Origin: Hydrogenophaga intermedia
GTDB taxonomy: Bacteria; Pseudomonadota; Gammaproteobacteria; Burkholderiales; Burkholderiaceae_C
Length of the DNA: 34,947 nucleotides
Direction of reading: 5' to 3'
NCBI GenBank assembly: GCA_945890705.1
Contig: CAMDCY010000014.1
Location: 1-34,947 of the forward strand
Positions within the stretch are counted from its first letter, which is position 1. Each line of letters starts with the position of its first letter. The position numbers and the translations under genes were made by a program. Below, piece after piece: positions 20,963 through 29,076 of the stretch. The notes under the pieces were generated by a model that worked only from the letters and a program-made list of their open reading frames with translations, was not told the DNA's origin and did no database searches.

Positions 20963-21022
20963 AGGTGCCGCATCGACGCGAGGTCAATGACAGCACCTGA
21001 ACGACAAGTCCTGGATCAGGAC
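20963..21022 (-). promoter_or_regulatory. Stem-loops in the pufA-pufL junction
   Basis: Two inverted repeats. A compact one pairs GTCCTG (21008-21013) with CAGGAC (21017-21022) around a three-base loop and spans the pufA stop codon. A wider one pairs CAGGTGC (20963-20969) with GCACCTG (20994-21000). Neither is followed by a U-run. By analogy with the Rhodobacter pufBA-pufL region they may protect the antenna segment of the mRNA from 3' decay. Function is inferred from place and shape only. Confidence 0.55.
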
Positions 21023-21225
21023 CTGGGGACGACGATCGAAGCGACCGAAGGTGGCAGCGGCGAGTTTTGCGCCGATGCCGCCACGGGCTTTTTCGCGCCG
21101 TCGAGCCAGTTGAATTTGTTCGTGCTGAGCAAGATGAGGTGAATCATCGCGGCCAGGCCGAACAAGAAAATACCCTGTACCACCATGGCACGCAAAGGGT
21201 CGTAAAGTCGCCAAATTCTCCACAT
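21016..21225 (-). CDS. pufA: LH1 antenna alpha chain PufA
   Basis: 69-residue LH1 alpha polypeptide. It starts with the typical [13 protein letters not shown] membrane-entry sequence; His29 in [10 protein letters not shown] ligates bacteriochlorophyll and Trp40 in KFNWLDG is at the +11 position that hydrogen-bonds the pigment. The C-terminal tail of about 25 residues is longer than in many LH1 alpha chains. The ribosome site TAGGAG overlaps the stop codon of the preceding 74-residue ORF, so their translation is coupled. Unusually, it is not adjacent to pufB. Confidence 0.95.
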   Translation of the reverse strand: MWRIWRLYDPLRAMVVQGIFLFGLAAMIHLILLSTNKFNWLDGAKKPVAASAQNSPLPPSVASIVVPRS

Positions 21226-21235
21226 GGTGAATCTC

Positions 21236-21460
21236 CTAAATGATGTGGGACATGAAGGTGTACACAGCCGCGGTCACACCTTGACTCATGCTCTTGGCAT
21301 CTTCTGCGCCGGGCAGCAACTCTCGCCAGTGAACGCCGACCAGCTTGGCCAGTAGGACGACCACGAACAGACAGGCGAACCCGATGAAGAAAATGGACCA
21401 ATACGCAGGTGACTCATCCGCACGCGAATGGTCTTTGTGGAAGTGCTTGGTGTTTTGCAT
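21236..21460 (-). CDS. 74-residue membrane protein inserted between pufB and pufA
   Basis: I do not recognise this gene with certainty. It has a His/Lys/Asp-rich N-terminus (1-18), one membrane span (about 20-43, from [20 protein letters not shown]), then [13 protein letters not shown] and a second short hydrophobic tail ([16 protein letters not shown], 59-74). No His lies inside the span, so it is not an ordinary antenna chain. The R-x-L-L-P step after the span plus amphipathic tail recalls PufX; the HWRELL end also recalls the WRPW end of a beta chain; PufQ has similar length. GGAG at 21469-21472 precedes the ATG, and its stop overlaps the pufA ribosome site. It is almost certainly translated with the puf genes. 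Confidence 0.82.
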   Translation of the reverse strand: MQNTKHFHKDHSRADESPAYWSIFFIGFACLFVVVLLAKLVGVHWRELLPGAEDAKSMSQGVTAAVYTFMSHII

Positions 21461-21487
21461 GGCAGTGACTCCGTCAATCGATGGATG

Positions 21488-21512
21488 AAAAAATCAGTTC
21501 TGAATCAGAACC
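21488..21512 (-). terminator. Terminator-like stem-loop at the pufB stop codon
   Basis: On the minus strand GTTCTG pairs with CAGAAC around a three-base loop (21497-21511), and six U residues follow after three bases (21488-21493). The stop codon of pufB is inside the hairpin. The stem is short (six pairs, three of them GC), so it should at most stop part of the transcripts or act as an mRNA 3' block, since essential puf genes lie downstream. Function is inferred. Confidence 0.55.
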
Positions 21513-21648
21513 AGGGACGCCACGCCCAGACCAGGATGTGGGCCAGCACAGCGACCGCTGTGAAGCCCACCAAGCCCTGCATCCAGTAGTGGTGGAACTC
21601 CTGGGCTTCCTCATCGGTGAGTCCGGAAATTGATGTCTTTGTGGACAT
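21505..21648 (-). CDS. pufB: LH1 antenna beta chain PufB
   Basis: 47-residue LH1 beta polypeptide. It carries the beta-chain signature [14 protein letters not shown], the bacteriochlorophyll ligand His37 in VLAHILVW and the C-terminal WRPWF with Trp46 at the +9 hydrogen-bonding position. AGGAG at 21655-21659 lies seven bases before the ATG and directly after the stop of a 31-residue ORF. It is the first antenna gene after bchZ, as in other purple bacteria, but pufA does not follow directly. Confidence 0.96.
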   Translation of the reverse strand: MSTKTSISGLTDEEAQEFHHYWMQGLVGFTAVAVLAHILVWAWRPWF

Positions 21649-21660
21649 GTTTTGCTCCTA

Positions 21661-21756
21661 TTAACAAGGCCTTGCGACCGGGGATGCGCACAACCCGCGC
21701 AGATGGGCATCCGCAGCCAAAGGCCACGACATCTTGGTTGTGGGGTGGGTATTCAT
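21661..21756 (-). CDS. Possible 31-residue ORF coupling bchZ to pufB
   Basis: The frame starts with an ATGA overlap at the bchZ stop and ends one base before the pufB ribosome site. The peptide begins [20 protein letters not shown] and contains two Cys and no membrane span. This is where pufQ lies in Rhodobacter, but the peptide is too short and lacks the PufQ membrane helix. It may be a relay ORF for translation from bchZ to pufB, a remnant, or chance. Function unknown. Confidence 0.3.
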   Translation of the reverse strand: MNTHPTTKMSWPLAADAHLRGLCASPVARPC

Positions 21757-23279
21757 GCAGCCACCCCCAAGCCCAGTTCGCGGCTGGCCGCGTTCACATG
21801 GGCTTCGGTCACCTCGCCATGGCCTTGGGCCTGCGAGAGTTGTTCGGCCTGGTCGCGCAAGCGCTTGGCCGCTGAAATCTGCACCAGCACCGGCTGGTTT
21901 TGCACCACATCGCGCAAGCGCTGCTGGGCTTGGTCTTGCCAACTGGCGTTGGGCGGCGACACACCGCGCGCTTGCGTGGCTTCGACTTTGTCCATCTCCG
22001 TGCCCAAGGGCAGGATGTGGAAGAGCGCATCGAACAAGGCGTTGCACACTTCTTGGATCAGGTAGCTCGCACCGCTGTAACCCATGAAGGGCGTGCCGGT
22101 GTGGCGGCGGATGATGGCGCCAGGAAAGGACGCTGGGATGAAGGCCGCGCGCATAGGGCTGCCGCCCGAAATTTCGCTCAGGTACATGCGCTCGTTGTAG
22201 CTGCCGAACATGATGAGCGGCGTTTGCGTCTTCACCATTTCGCGCACCGCAGCGTTGTCGGTTTTCTTGCCCGCGGTTCGCGACACGCTGAAGCGGCAAG
22301 GCAAACCCATTTCGTTTTCGAGGAAGTTTTTCAAGCCCCTGGAATAGGTCTCGCCCGCCACCACGGCAAAGCTGGCGGTGGCAAAGAAGTCTTGCGTGAC
22401 CGAGCGCCACAGGTCCCACATGGGCTTCAAGGTGGTGTGCTTTTCGCGCTCAATGAAGGGCTCGGGGTCCAGGTGCAGCAGTTCGCCCAATTTGCGCAAG
22501 AAGTTGGTGGTGCTGTGCAAGCCAATCGGCGCTTGCAAATAGGGGCGCTCCAGCGCCTCGCACAACATGCGGCCGAACTCGCGGTACATGCAGATATTCA
22601 CATCGGCCTCGACCAAACGAGAAACGTCGGCGAGGTGGCTGCCCAAGGGGAAGACCATGTTGACCTCAGCGCCGATGCCTTGCACTAGGCGGCGGATCTC
22701 GGCCAAGTCACTCGCACTGTTGAAGATGCCATAGCAAGGTCCGATGATGTTCACGCGGGGCTTTTCATCGGCAGGGCGTTCTTCAAAAGGCTTGCGCGCA
22801 GGCACTTTGCGCAGACCGTATTCACTCCAGAGCCAGTACATGGCGCGGTTGGCGCATTGCCATTGGTCTTCGTCGATGGTGCGGGGCAAAAAGCGTGCGA
22901 TGTTGGTGCCTTCGGGCGTGACGCCGCCGCCGATCATCTCGGCGATCGAGCCGGTCACCACCACCGCGGGCAGTTCGGGGTCGAGCGTGGCATGCGCACG
23001 TTTCATGGCGCCTTCCGTGCCTTCACGGCCGAGTTGCTCTTCGGCCAGGCCCGTCACCACAATCGGCAGTTCGTGCGGAGGCAAAGCGTCGGTGTAGTGC
23101 AGCACCGAGGTCACGGGCAGGTTTTCGCAGCCCACCGGGCCGTCGATCACCACCTGCAAACCCTTGATGGCGGTGAACACATACACCGCACCCCAGTAAC
23201 CGCCTGCGCGGTCATGGTCGAGGATGAGCGGCGACTTGGGCTTGGCCACGGAGCTTGGCGGCAAGGTGACGTTGGTCAT
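21753..23279 (-). CDS. bchZ: Chlorophyllide a reductase subunit BchZ
   Basis: 508-residue NifK-like subunit of chlorophyllide a reductase (BchXYZ), which reduces ring B on the way to bacteriochlorophyll a. Family segments: [20 protein letters not shown] and [14 protein letters not shown] near the N-terminus, with the cluster-ligand Cys, and [13 protein letters not shown] mid-way. The ATG at 23279 overlaps the bchY stop as ATGA; the longer open frame upstream is bchY sequence. The C-terminus has a PCP-red-like helical region. puf genes follow on the same strand. Confidence 0.97.
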   Translation of the reverse strand: MTNVTLPPSSVAKPKSPLILDHDRAGGYWGAVYVFTAIKGLQVVIDGPVGCENLPVTSVLHYTDALPPHELPIVVTGLAEEQLGREGTEGAMKRAHATLDPELPAVVVTGSIAEMIGGGVTPEGTNIARFLPRTIDEDQWQCANRAMYWLWSEYGLRKVPARKPFEERPADEKPRVNIIGPCYGIFNSASDLAEIRRLVQGIGAEVNMVFPLGSHLADVSRLVEADVNICMYREFGRMLCEALERPYLQAPIGLHSTTNFLRKLGELLHLDPEPFIEREKHTTLKPMWDLWRSVTQDFFATASFAVVAGETYSRGLKNFLENEMGLPCRFSVSRTAGKKTDNAAVREMVKTQTPLIMFGSYNERMYLSEISGGSPMRAAFIPASFPGAIIRRHTGTPFMGYSGASYLIQEVCNALFDALFHILPLGTEMDKVEATQARGVSPPNASWQDQAQQRLRDVVQNQPVLVQISAAKRLRDQAEQLSQAQGHGEVTEAHVNAASRELGLGVAA

Positions 23280-24829
23280 GAACCCATCTCCTCGGCTTTG
23301 CGCTTTTTCAGGATCTTTTCCAGTTGGCGGCGGGTTTCGGCCTTGAACTCGGGCCGGTCTTTGGGCACCGACTCCCACACGCCGGCGGCGTGGCCTGCAC
23401 CCACATCGCCAAAGAACGACTTCATGGCGTCAAAGCGGGCCTGGTTGCCCATGACCGCTTGCACCACTTGCACCAGCGATCCGGCACCGGCCACGCCCAT
23501 GAGGGGACGGGCCGAGATCAGATTGGTGAAGTACAAGGACGGCACGCTGTTTTGCTTGGCGATCTGCACCACCGGGGTGGTACCGATGGCCAGGTGCGGC
23601 CGGTATTCGTACATGGCGTTGAGGTCTTGCTCGAGTGAGGCGCGCATTTGCACCTGCACGCCCTTGGCTTGCAGCCAGGCGATGTCTTGTGCATTCCACT
23701 CGGTGGCGGGACAAGCCGAGCCCACGTAGCGCAGATCGGCCCCGCACTCGATGAGCAAACGGCCCACCAACAACTCGGAGCCCTCGTAACCACTCAGGGT
23801 GATGCGACCCGAGATGGGCTTTTGCATCAAGAGCCCGCGCATTTGTGCCAGCGACTGGTTGCGTGCCACATCGATCTGTGACTGCGCAATACCGGCCGCT
23901 TGGCCGATGTTTTGCAACCAGTCTTGAGTGCCATCCAAGCCCACCGGGGCCGAGCCCACGATGGGGCGACCGGCGGCTTTGAATTCGCGCACGCTGGCGG
24001 TGTAGAACGGGTGAATGGCGGCGGCCACCGAGCAGTCGAGCGCGGCATACAACTCGCGCCATTCGCGGGTGGGCACCACTGGGCCAGCAGCCAGGCCCAT
24101 GGGGGCGAGCATTTGGCCGATGATGACTGGATCGGCTGGGAACATTTCACCCAGCAGGGCCACCGTGGGCAGATCGCCACGACCGGCGCGGGGCGCGGCC
24201 ACCGGGCCACTCATGATTTCTTCGCGAGCGTATTTCAGCATCGCCCCGGCCAGCACGTCCTTGGCTTCGGCGTGCGTGGGCACGCCAAAACCGGGCACGT
24301 CAATGCCGATGATGCGCACACCGTTGATCTCTTTGGGCAGTAACTGCAGCGGCACGCCACTGGCCGTGGGCACACACAGGTTGATGATGATGACGGTGTC
24401 GACCTGACTCGGGTCGGCTTCAGCATGCACCGCTTCGCGGATGTCTTCAAACAGCTTGCCGGTGACCAGCGACTCAGAGTTGAAGGGCACATAGCCCACG
24501 CTGCGGCGTGCACCGTAAAAATGCGAAGTGAACGTGAGGCCATACACGCAACAGGCCGAGCCCGACAAGATGGTGGCGGTGCGCTTCATGCGCAAACCCA
24601 CACGCAGCGAGCCAAAGGCTGGGCACATGCTTTGCGGCTGGTCGTGTGGACCGGCATCGGGTTGGCGCGGGTAGTCACGAGCGAACTGCTCAAGCACCTC
24701 GGACTTTCCAGCTTGCTTGGCAGCAGCCACCATGGCTTCAGTACCGGCGTGGCAACCCATGCCGTCGCCTTGCAAGCCTGCAGGGTTGGGGGCGTCGGTG
24801 CTGGGGAGAATCGGGATGGTGCGCGACAT
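23276..24829 (-). CDS. bchY: Chlorophyllide a reductase subunit BchY
   Basis: 517-residue NifD-like partner of BchZ. The Cys residues expected to bind the catalytic-component 4Fe-4S cluster are seen in [19 protein letters not shown] and GSACCVYG. Conserved [20 protein letters not shown] follows. The start is 13 bases after bchX, the only non-overlapping junction within bchC-X-Y-Z. Length is normal for BchY. Confidence 0.97.
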   Translation of the reverse strand: MSRTIPILPSTDAPNPAGLQGDGMGCHAGTEAMVAAAKQAGKSEVLEQFARDYPRQPDAGPHDQPQSMCPAFGSLRVGLRMKRTATILSGSACCVYGLTFTSHFYGARRSVGYVPFNSESLVTGKLFEDIREAVHAEADPSQVDTVIIINLCVPTASGVPLQLLPKEINGVRIIGIDVPGFGVPTHAEAKDVLAGAMLKYAREEIMSGPVAAPRAGRGDLPTVALLGEMFPADPVIIGQMLAPMGLAAGPVVPTREWRELYAALDCSVAAAIHPFYTASVREFKAAGRPIVGSAPVGLDGTQDWLQNIGQAAGIAQSQIDVARNQSLAQMRGLLMQKPISGRITLSGYEGSELLVGRLLIECGADLRYVGSACPATEWNAQDIAWLQAKGVQVQMRASLEQDLNAMYEYRPHLAIGTTPVVQIAKQNSVPSLYFTNLISARPLMGVAGAGSLVQVVQAVMGNQARFDAMKSFFGDVGAGHAAGVWESVPKDRPEFKAETRRQLEKILKKRKAEEMGS

Positions 24830-24842
24830 GGCTGTGTCCTGC

Positions 24843-25850
24843 TCAGGCGGCGTCGTACACGACTTCGAGCGAAGGCTTGATGTCTTCGTGCTTGCCTACC
24901 ATGTCGAACACCGTCGCAGGCTCCAGCACCACGTTGCGACCGACCACGTCGGCGCTGAACAGACCCAACAACTGGTCTTGGGTTTGCGGCTTTGGACGCA
25001 TGGGCGGGGCTTCAGCCACGTTCTTGGCCAGTTCGGCAAACAGCGGACCCCACTCGCCTTCGGGGCGACCGATGATTTCGTAGCTGGCGCTCTTGCGGCG
25101 GATGTCTTCGTTGGCTGGAATCGCAGCCAACACAGGAATACCAGCGTTGGTAGCAAATGCTTGGGCTTCGCCCGTGCCGTCGTCTTTGTTGATGACCATA
25201 CCCGCCACGCCCACGTTGCCGCCGAGCTTGCGGAAATATTCCACCGCACTGCACACGTTGTTGGCGACATACAGCGACTGCAAGTCGTTACTGGCCACGA
25301 CAATGACTTTTTGGCACATGTCTCGGGCAATCGGCAAGCCAAAGCCACCGCACACCACATCGCCCAAAAAGTCGAGCAACACGAAGTCAAAACCCCAGTC
25401 GTGGAAACCGAGTTTTTCAAGGGTTTCAAAGCCGTGGATGATGCCCCGGCCGCCGCAGCCGCGACCGACCTCGGGGCCACCGAGCTCCATGGCGAACACG
25501 CCATCGCGCTTGAAGCACACGTCGCCAATACTCACGGCCTGGCCGGAGAGTTTGAGGCGCGAAGAGGTCTCGATGATGGTGGGGCAAGCCTTGCCACCAA
25601 ACAGCAAGCTGGTGGTGTCGCTCTTGGGATCGCAGCCGATCAGCAGCACTTTTTTGCCCTGCTGCGCCATCATGTACGACAGGTTGGCCAGCGTGAAGCT
25701 TTTGCCAATGCCGCCCTTGCCATAAATGGCGATGATTTGCGTCTCTTTGGTCACCTCGGAGGTGCTCACAGCGTCGGGCTCGACGTCGGCTTCGCGACGC
25801 AGCAATTCCACGAATTTGATGGGCTGGGCGGTGGTGGTGTCTGTGTTCAT
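24843..25850 (-). CDS. bchX: Chlorophyllide a reductase iron protein BchX
   Basis: 335-residue NifH-like ATPase that feeds electrons to BchY-BchZ. P-loop GKGGIGKS at residues 44-51; the 4Fe-4S cysteines lie in GRGCGGRG and [11 protein letters not shown]. The C-terminal extension after EIIGRPEGEWG is typical of BchX and separates it from BchL. I chose the ATG at 25850, which forms an ATGA overlap with the bchC stop; an in-frame ATG five codons further upstream lies inside bchC. Confidence 0.97.
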   Translation of the reverse strand: MNTDTTTAQPIKFVELLRREADVEPDAVSTSEVTKETQIIAIYGKGGIGKSFTLANLSYMMAQQGKKVLLIGCDPKSDTTSLLFGGKACPTIIETSSRLKLSGQAVSIGDVCFKRDGVFAMELGGPEVGRGCGGRGIIHGFETLEKLGFHDWGFDFVLLDFLGDVVCGGFGLPIARDMCQKVIVVASNDLQSLYVANNVCSAVEYFRKLGGNVGVAGMVINKDDGTGEAQAFATNAGIPVLAAIPANEDIRRKSASYEIIGRPEGEWGPLFAELAKNVAEAPPMRPKPQTQDQLLGLFSADVVGRNVVLEPATVFDMVGKHEDIKPSLEVVYDAA

Positions 25851-26800
25851 GCGGTGGCACTCCAATCAAGGATCATCTTGAGACAGCTCGCATCTCCGAA
25901 GGCGGTCTCGTAGGCAGAACCAGCTTGCGTCGATGGCTGGATGTGGGTGATCAATCCGTCGAGCGACAAACGGCCGGTGTTCACCAGCTCGTTGACGGCC
26001 AACAGGTCCGGGCGCTTCCACTCGGCGGCGATGCGCATGCGCGCTTCGCGCATGAAGGCCGGGGCGTAAGCAAAGGACAGGTCGTGTTTGTAAAAACCGG
26101 CCAACACCAATTCGCCACCGGGGCGCAGGCGCTGGATCAGGCCATTGAGCAGGCTGCCGTCGCCGCTCACGTCGTAAATGGTGCGGTAGTCGCGGCGTGG
26201 GTCGTCTTGCGGCTGGACGACGGTGTAGCCCTCAGCCCCCGCGAATCGCTCGGCCTGTGTTTCCCAGACGGTGGGTGCTGGCAGGCCAGCAGCGACAGTC
26301 AGGCGGGCCAGCAGGCGGCCCATGACACCGTGGCCCACGATGAGTTCAGGGGCTTCAAACGGGGCTTGTTGGCCACCGCCCGACACCGCGTGGTAAGCCG
26401 TGGCGGCCAAGGCCAGCAGCACCGATTGCGCGCCCAGCTGTTCGGCCACGGGCACCACTTTTTGCTCGCTCACCACCAAGCGCGATGCCGCGCCGCCGAA
26501 CAGGCTTTTGACGCCCGTGAAGCAATTGGCTCCTGGCACGAACACGCGCTGGCCGGCTTGAACACCGGTGTCCGAGGCGGCCCGAACCACGCGGCCCACG
26601 GTCTCGTAGCCGGGCACCAGCGGGTAGCCCATGCCCGGAAAGGGTGGCATGCTGCCGTCCCATAGCATGCGCTCGGTGCCGGTGCTGATGCCGCTGAACT
26701 CCACGGCAACGTCCAACTGACCGGCCTGCAGCTCGGGCAAGTCCAGGGCCTGCAGGGACAGGTGCCTGGGGCTGTTGAAGACGACGGCTTGCGATTTCAT
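25847..26800 (-). CDS. bchC: Bacteriochlorophyllide dehydrogenase BchC
   Basis: 317-residue zinc-less medium-chain alcohol dehydrogenase that oxidises the 3-hydroxyethyl group to the acetyl group of bacteriochlorophyll a. Family segments: VEFSGISTGTERMLWDGSMP, GYPLVPGYETVGRV and ELIVGHGVMGRLLARL for the nucleotide fold. ATG 26800 is the family-like start (MKSQAVVF). It has no clear ribosome site, and the best promoter places transcription start very near the ATG, so a leaderless message is possible. It heads bchCXYZ-puf. Confidence 0.95.
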   Translation of the reverse strand: MKSQAVVFNSPRHLSLQALDLPELQAGQLDVAVEFSGISTGTERMLWDGSMPPFPGMGYPLVPGYETVGRVVRAASDTGVQAGQRVFVPGANCFTGVKSLFGGAASRLVVSEQKVVPVAEQLGAQSVLLALAATAYHAVSGGGQQAPFEAPELIVGHGVMGRLLARLTVAAGLPAPTVWETQAERFAGAEGYTVVQPQDDPRRDYRTIYDVSGDGSLLNGLIQRLRPGGELVLAGFYKHDLSFAYAPAFMREARMRIAAEWKRPDLLAVNELVNTGRLSLDGLITHIQPSTQAGSAYETAFGDASCLKMILDWSATA

Positions 26801-26803
26801 GGC

Positions 26804-26821
26804 TGTATTCTTTGCTTTACA
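26804..26821. promoter_or_regulatory. PpsR/CrtJ-type palindrome at bchC, promoter-proximal
   Basis: TGTA-N10-TACA, fitting the TGT-N12-ACA consensus for the redox/light repressor PpsR (CrtJ). It starts four bases upstream of the bchC ATG and covers the likely -10 element AAGAAT (minus strand, 26812-26807). It lies exactly eight bases from the second palindrome, the spacing known for cooperative CrtJ binding at the Rhodobacter bchC promoter. Confidence 0.8.
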
Positions 26822-26835
26822 TTTAAACATGTCAA
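26807..26835 (-). promoter_or_regulatory. Predicted sigma70-type promoter of bchC
   Basis: On the minus strand TTGACA (26835-26830), a 17-base spacer and AAGAAT (26812-26807). The -35 is perfect, the -10 matches four of six consensus bases. Each half lies in one PpsR palindrome, so repressor binding would block RNA polymerase directly. The promoter overlaps the final codons of crtF, so bchC is probably also read from crtE-crtF. Confidence 0.6.
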
Positions 26836-26847
26836 AGTTAATTGACA
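26830..26847. promoter_or_regulatory. PpsR/CrtJ-type palindrome at bchC, distal
   Basis: TGTC-N10-GACA, an exact match to the extended PpsR/CrtJ consensus. It covers the -35 hexamer of the bchC promoter and the last codons of crtF. With 26804-26821 it forms the tandem pair described for bchC promoters of purple bacteria. Confidence 0.85.
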
Positions 26848-28055
26848 CTTTTCCCCGAAACCAAGGGTAAACACTGAGATTTGCGGCCCAGCAAAATGCG
26901 TGCGTGGATGGGCATGTCGTTGTTCAGCAACTCCACATGGGTAAAACCCGCCTCTTTCATCATTTCTTGGAGTTCTTGCGGCGTGCGCAGACGACCAGCG
27001 CCCATGGCCAAGAGGTAAAAATGGAAATACGCATCGGCCGAATCGCTGCCTTGGCCTGTGCCGTTGCTGGACTGCGCCATCGGTTCGGCCAGCATCAAGA
27101 CACCGCCCACAGGCAAGGCCGCATGGGCTTTGCGCAAGATTTGCCGCACCACGGCATCGGGGTGGTCGTGGGCCACGCGCACCAAGGTGATCAGGTCGGC
27201 CCCCTCGGGCAAGGGATCGTCCAAAAAGCTGCCCGGGTGCAAAGCCACACGGTGCGTCAAGCCCTTGGCCTGCAAGCCCTCGCGGGCCAAGGCCAACACC
27301 GGGGGCAAGTCGAACATCTTGAAACTCAGGTGTGGCGCGTGGGCCGCAAGCTCGCTCACGAACCGGCCCCGGCCTGCCCCCACATCGAGCACGCACAGGT
27401 GGTCGTCGAAGAAGTAGGAAGACAAAATTTCTTGCACCACAAACCCTTGTGATGCCGCCATCAATTCGGAATAGCGCGTGAATTTGTCGGCCACCGCCGC
27501 GGCGGGCAAGCCCGCTTGCGATTCTGCGTGGGCGTAGGGCCAATATCCGGCCATGCCGCCAGCCCAGGCATTGCCCAAAAACGCCACCGGGTCTTGCATG
27601 TCTTGGTAGAGCAAGTGGTTGTGCTCGATCATTTGGGCGATGCCTTCGTGCTGCGCCAGTGGCACCCCCAAGGGACCCAAACCAAAGCGCCCAGCGCTGC
27701 GGTGTTCCAGCAAACCCAAAGCCACAGCGGACAGCAACAAACGCTGCAAAACCGCCGGAGCAAGACCCGTGCGTCGCGCCAAATCGTTCAAGGTGGCGGG
27801 CGCTTGGTGCAGCGTGCGAAACACATCCAAACGCACACAGGCCAACACCACTTGGCTGTGCACAAAACCGGCCATCAAATCAAACAGCTGTCGGGTACGT
27901 CGGCGCGTGAGCCAGCGCGTCAGTGGGTTGCTGAGCGACCACCGGTACAGGCCCGGGTGGGCGTACCAGCGCTCCAAACGCGCTTTCCACGCATCCATGA
28001 GCGTGGTGGGCATGGTGTGGCTCGCTACCGAGGCCAGATCCAAAGGTGTTGACAT
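26838..28055 (-). CDS. crtF: Hydroxyneurosporene O-methyltransferase CrtF
   Basis: 405-residue SAM-dependent O-methyltransferase that methylates the 1-hydroxy group made by CrtC, giving the methoxy end of spheroidene. An N-terminal dimerisation/winged-helix region (residues about 55-150) precedes the SAM site VLDVGAGRGRFVSEL near 232 and the motif LMLAEPMAQ. ATG 28055 has AAGGAA upstream; the open frame extends further but into crtE. The 3' end overlaps a PpsR site of bchC. The order crtE-crtF-bchC is the classical superoperon. Confidence 0.95.
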   Translation of the reverse strand: MSTPLDLASVASHTMPTTLMDAWKARLERWYAHPGLYRWSLSNPLTRWLTRRRTRQLFDLMAGFVHSQVVLACVRLDVFRTLHQAPATLNDLARRTGLAPAVLQRLLLSAVALGLLEHRSAGRFGLGPLGVPLAQHEGIAQMIEHNHLLYQDMQDPVAFLGNAWAGGMAGYWPYAHAESQAGLPAAAVADKFTRYSELMAASQGFVVQEILSSYFFDDHLCVLDVGAGRGRFVSELAAHAPHLSFKMFDLPPVLALAREGLQAKGLTHRVALHPGSFLDDPLPEGADLITLVRVAHDHPDAVVRQILRKAHAALPVGGVLMLAEPMAQSSNGTGQGSDSADAYFHFYLLAMGAGRLRTPQELQEMMKEAGFTHVELLNNDMPIHARILLGRKSQCLPLVSGKSVN

Positions 28056-28069
28056 CGCGTTTCCTTCGC

Positions 28070-28996
28070 TCAATGCGGCAGGCGCTGGCGGGCCGGTGCC
28101 GATGGCATAGGGGTGTGCGGATGGGTCTTGAAGTAGCCCTCGCACAAGGCTTTCGGCACCAACCGCTCGGCTTCGACCTGCACCAGTTGGCGCAACATGT
28201 CGCGACAAGAACAGGCAGGGATGGACTCGGCAGCCTGTTCAATCAAGCGATCAAAATGTGCGATCGCGCCATCCAAACCCAGCGCCTGCGCCGAACTCGG
28301 GCGGGAGAGCAAAGCGTCTTGCCCCACCGGCTTGCCCAAGCTGGCGGCGTCGGCGATGACATCGCGGATGTCGTCCGCCACTTGGTAGGCCTCGCCCAAG
28401 TAGCTGCCCAAGGGCGCCCAAGGCTCGGGTTCGTGTCCACAACTCAGCGCGCCGGCGCAGGTGGCGGAGACGAACAAGGCGCCGGTCTTGGCGCGCTGGT
28501 ATTGGCTTAAATCGGCGCTGCTTTCGCACTCCCAAGCTTGACCGGCCACGATGCCATTGGGCAAACCCACGCCCGTGGTCATGTTGTCCATCAAACGAAT
28601 CAGGCGATCGGGGTGCGCTGCACCGGCTTCCAACAGCACGCGGTAGGCCATGACGATGAGGCCGTCACCGGCCAACAAAGCCAACGGCTCGCTGAAGGCC
28701 TTGTGAACGGTCGGTTGGCCGCGGCGGGTGTCGGCGTTGTCAAAGGCGGGCATGTCGTCGTGCACCAAGGATGCACAGTGCATGAATTCCAACGCCACCG
28801 CAGCGGCATTGGTCAGCTCGGGTCGGTCGTCGCCACAAGCCGTGGCCACGGCCATGCACAACTGCGGGCGGATGCGCGCCCCACCCGAAAACACTGCGTG
28901 CCGCATGGCCGCCACCAACCGAGAGGGCGCACCCACGCCGGCCGCTTGGTCAAAGTGGGCGCTCAAAGCGTGTTCGGTGCGTGTCAACAGACTCAT
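28070..28996 (-). CDS. crtE: Geranylgeranyl diphosphate synthase CrtE
   Basis: 308-residue head-to-tail prenyltransferase that makes GGPP for carotenoids and for the bacteriochlorophyll tail. First Asp-rich motif LVHDDMPAFDNADTRRG and second Asp-rich motif QVADDIRDV are intact. The residues before the first motif (EFMHCASL) fit a long-chain-limited GGPP/FPP synthase; an ispA-like role cannot be fully excluded, but crtF as neighbour and the PpsR sites upstream support crtE. A strong GGAGG ribosome site lies five bases before ATG 28996. Confidence 0.94.
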   Translation of the reverse strand: MSLLTRTEHALSAHFDQAAGVGAPSRLVAAMRHAVFSGGARIRPQLCMAVATACGDDRPELTNAAAVALEFMHCASLVHDDMPAFDNADTRRGQPTVHKAFSEPLALLAGDGLIVMAYRVLLEAGAAHPDRLIRLMDNMTTGVGLPNGIVAGQAWECESSADLSQYQRAKTGALFVSATCAGALSCGHEPEPWAPLGSYLGEAYQVADDIRDVIADAASLGKPVGQDALLSRPSSAQALGLDGAIAHFDRLIEQAAESIPACSCRDMLRQLVQVEAERLVPKALCEGYFKTHPHTPMPSAPARQRLPH

Positions 28997-29018
28997 GGGA
29001 CCTCCGGAAGGGAAGATC

Positions 29019-29036
29019 TGTCAACATGGGCTGACA
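29019..29036. promoter_or_regulatory. PpsR/CrtJ-type palindrome 1 upstream of crtE
   Basis: TGTC-N10-GACA, exact match to the PpsR/CrtJ consensus, in the 110-base gap between crtE and the divergent 56-residue gene. It lies between the predicted crtE promoter and the crtE start, so it would block transcription start or early elongation. Confidence 0.85.
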
Positions 29037-29044
29037 GACATGAG

Positions 29045-29062
29045 TGTCAATATAACCTGATA
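29045..29062. promoter_or_regulatory. PpsR/CrtJ-type palindrome 2 (one mismatch)
   Basis: TGTC-N10-GATA, one base off the consensus in the second half-site. Exactly eight bases separate it from the palindromes on both sides. It covers the crtE -10 hexamer. Confidence 0.65.
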
Positions 29063-29076
29063 ATCAATACTGTCAA
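29049..29076 (-). promoter_or_regulatory. Predicted sigma70-type promoter of crtE
   Basis: On the minus strand TTGACA (29076-29071), a 16-base spacer and TATATT (29054-29049). Both hexamers are close to consensus and each lies in a PpsR palindrome. It would drive crtE-crtF and, by read-through, bchCXYZ-puf. Confidence 0.7.
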
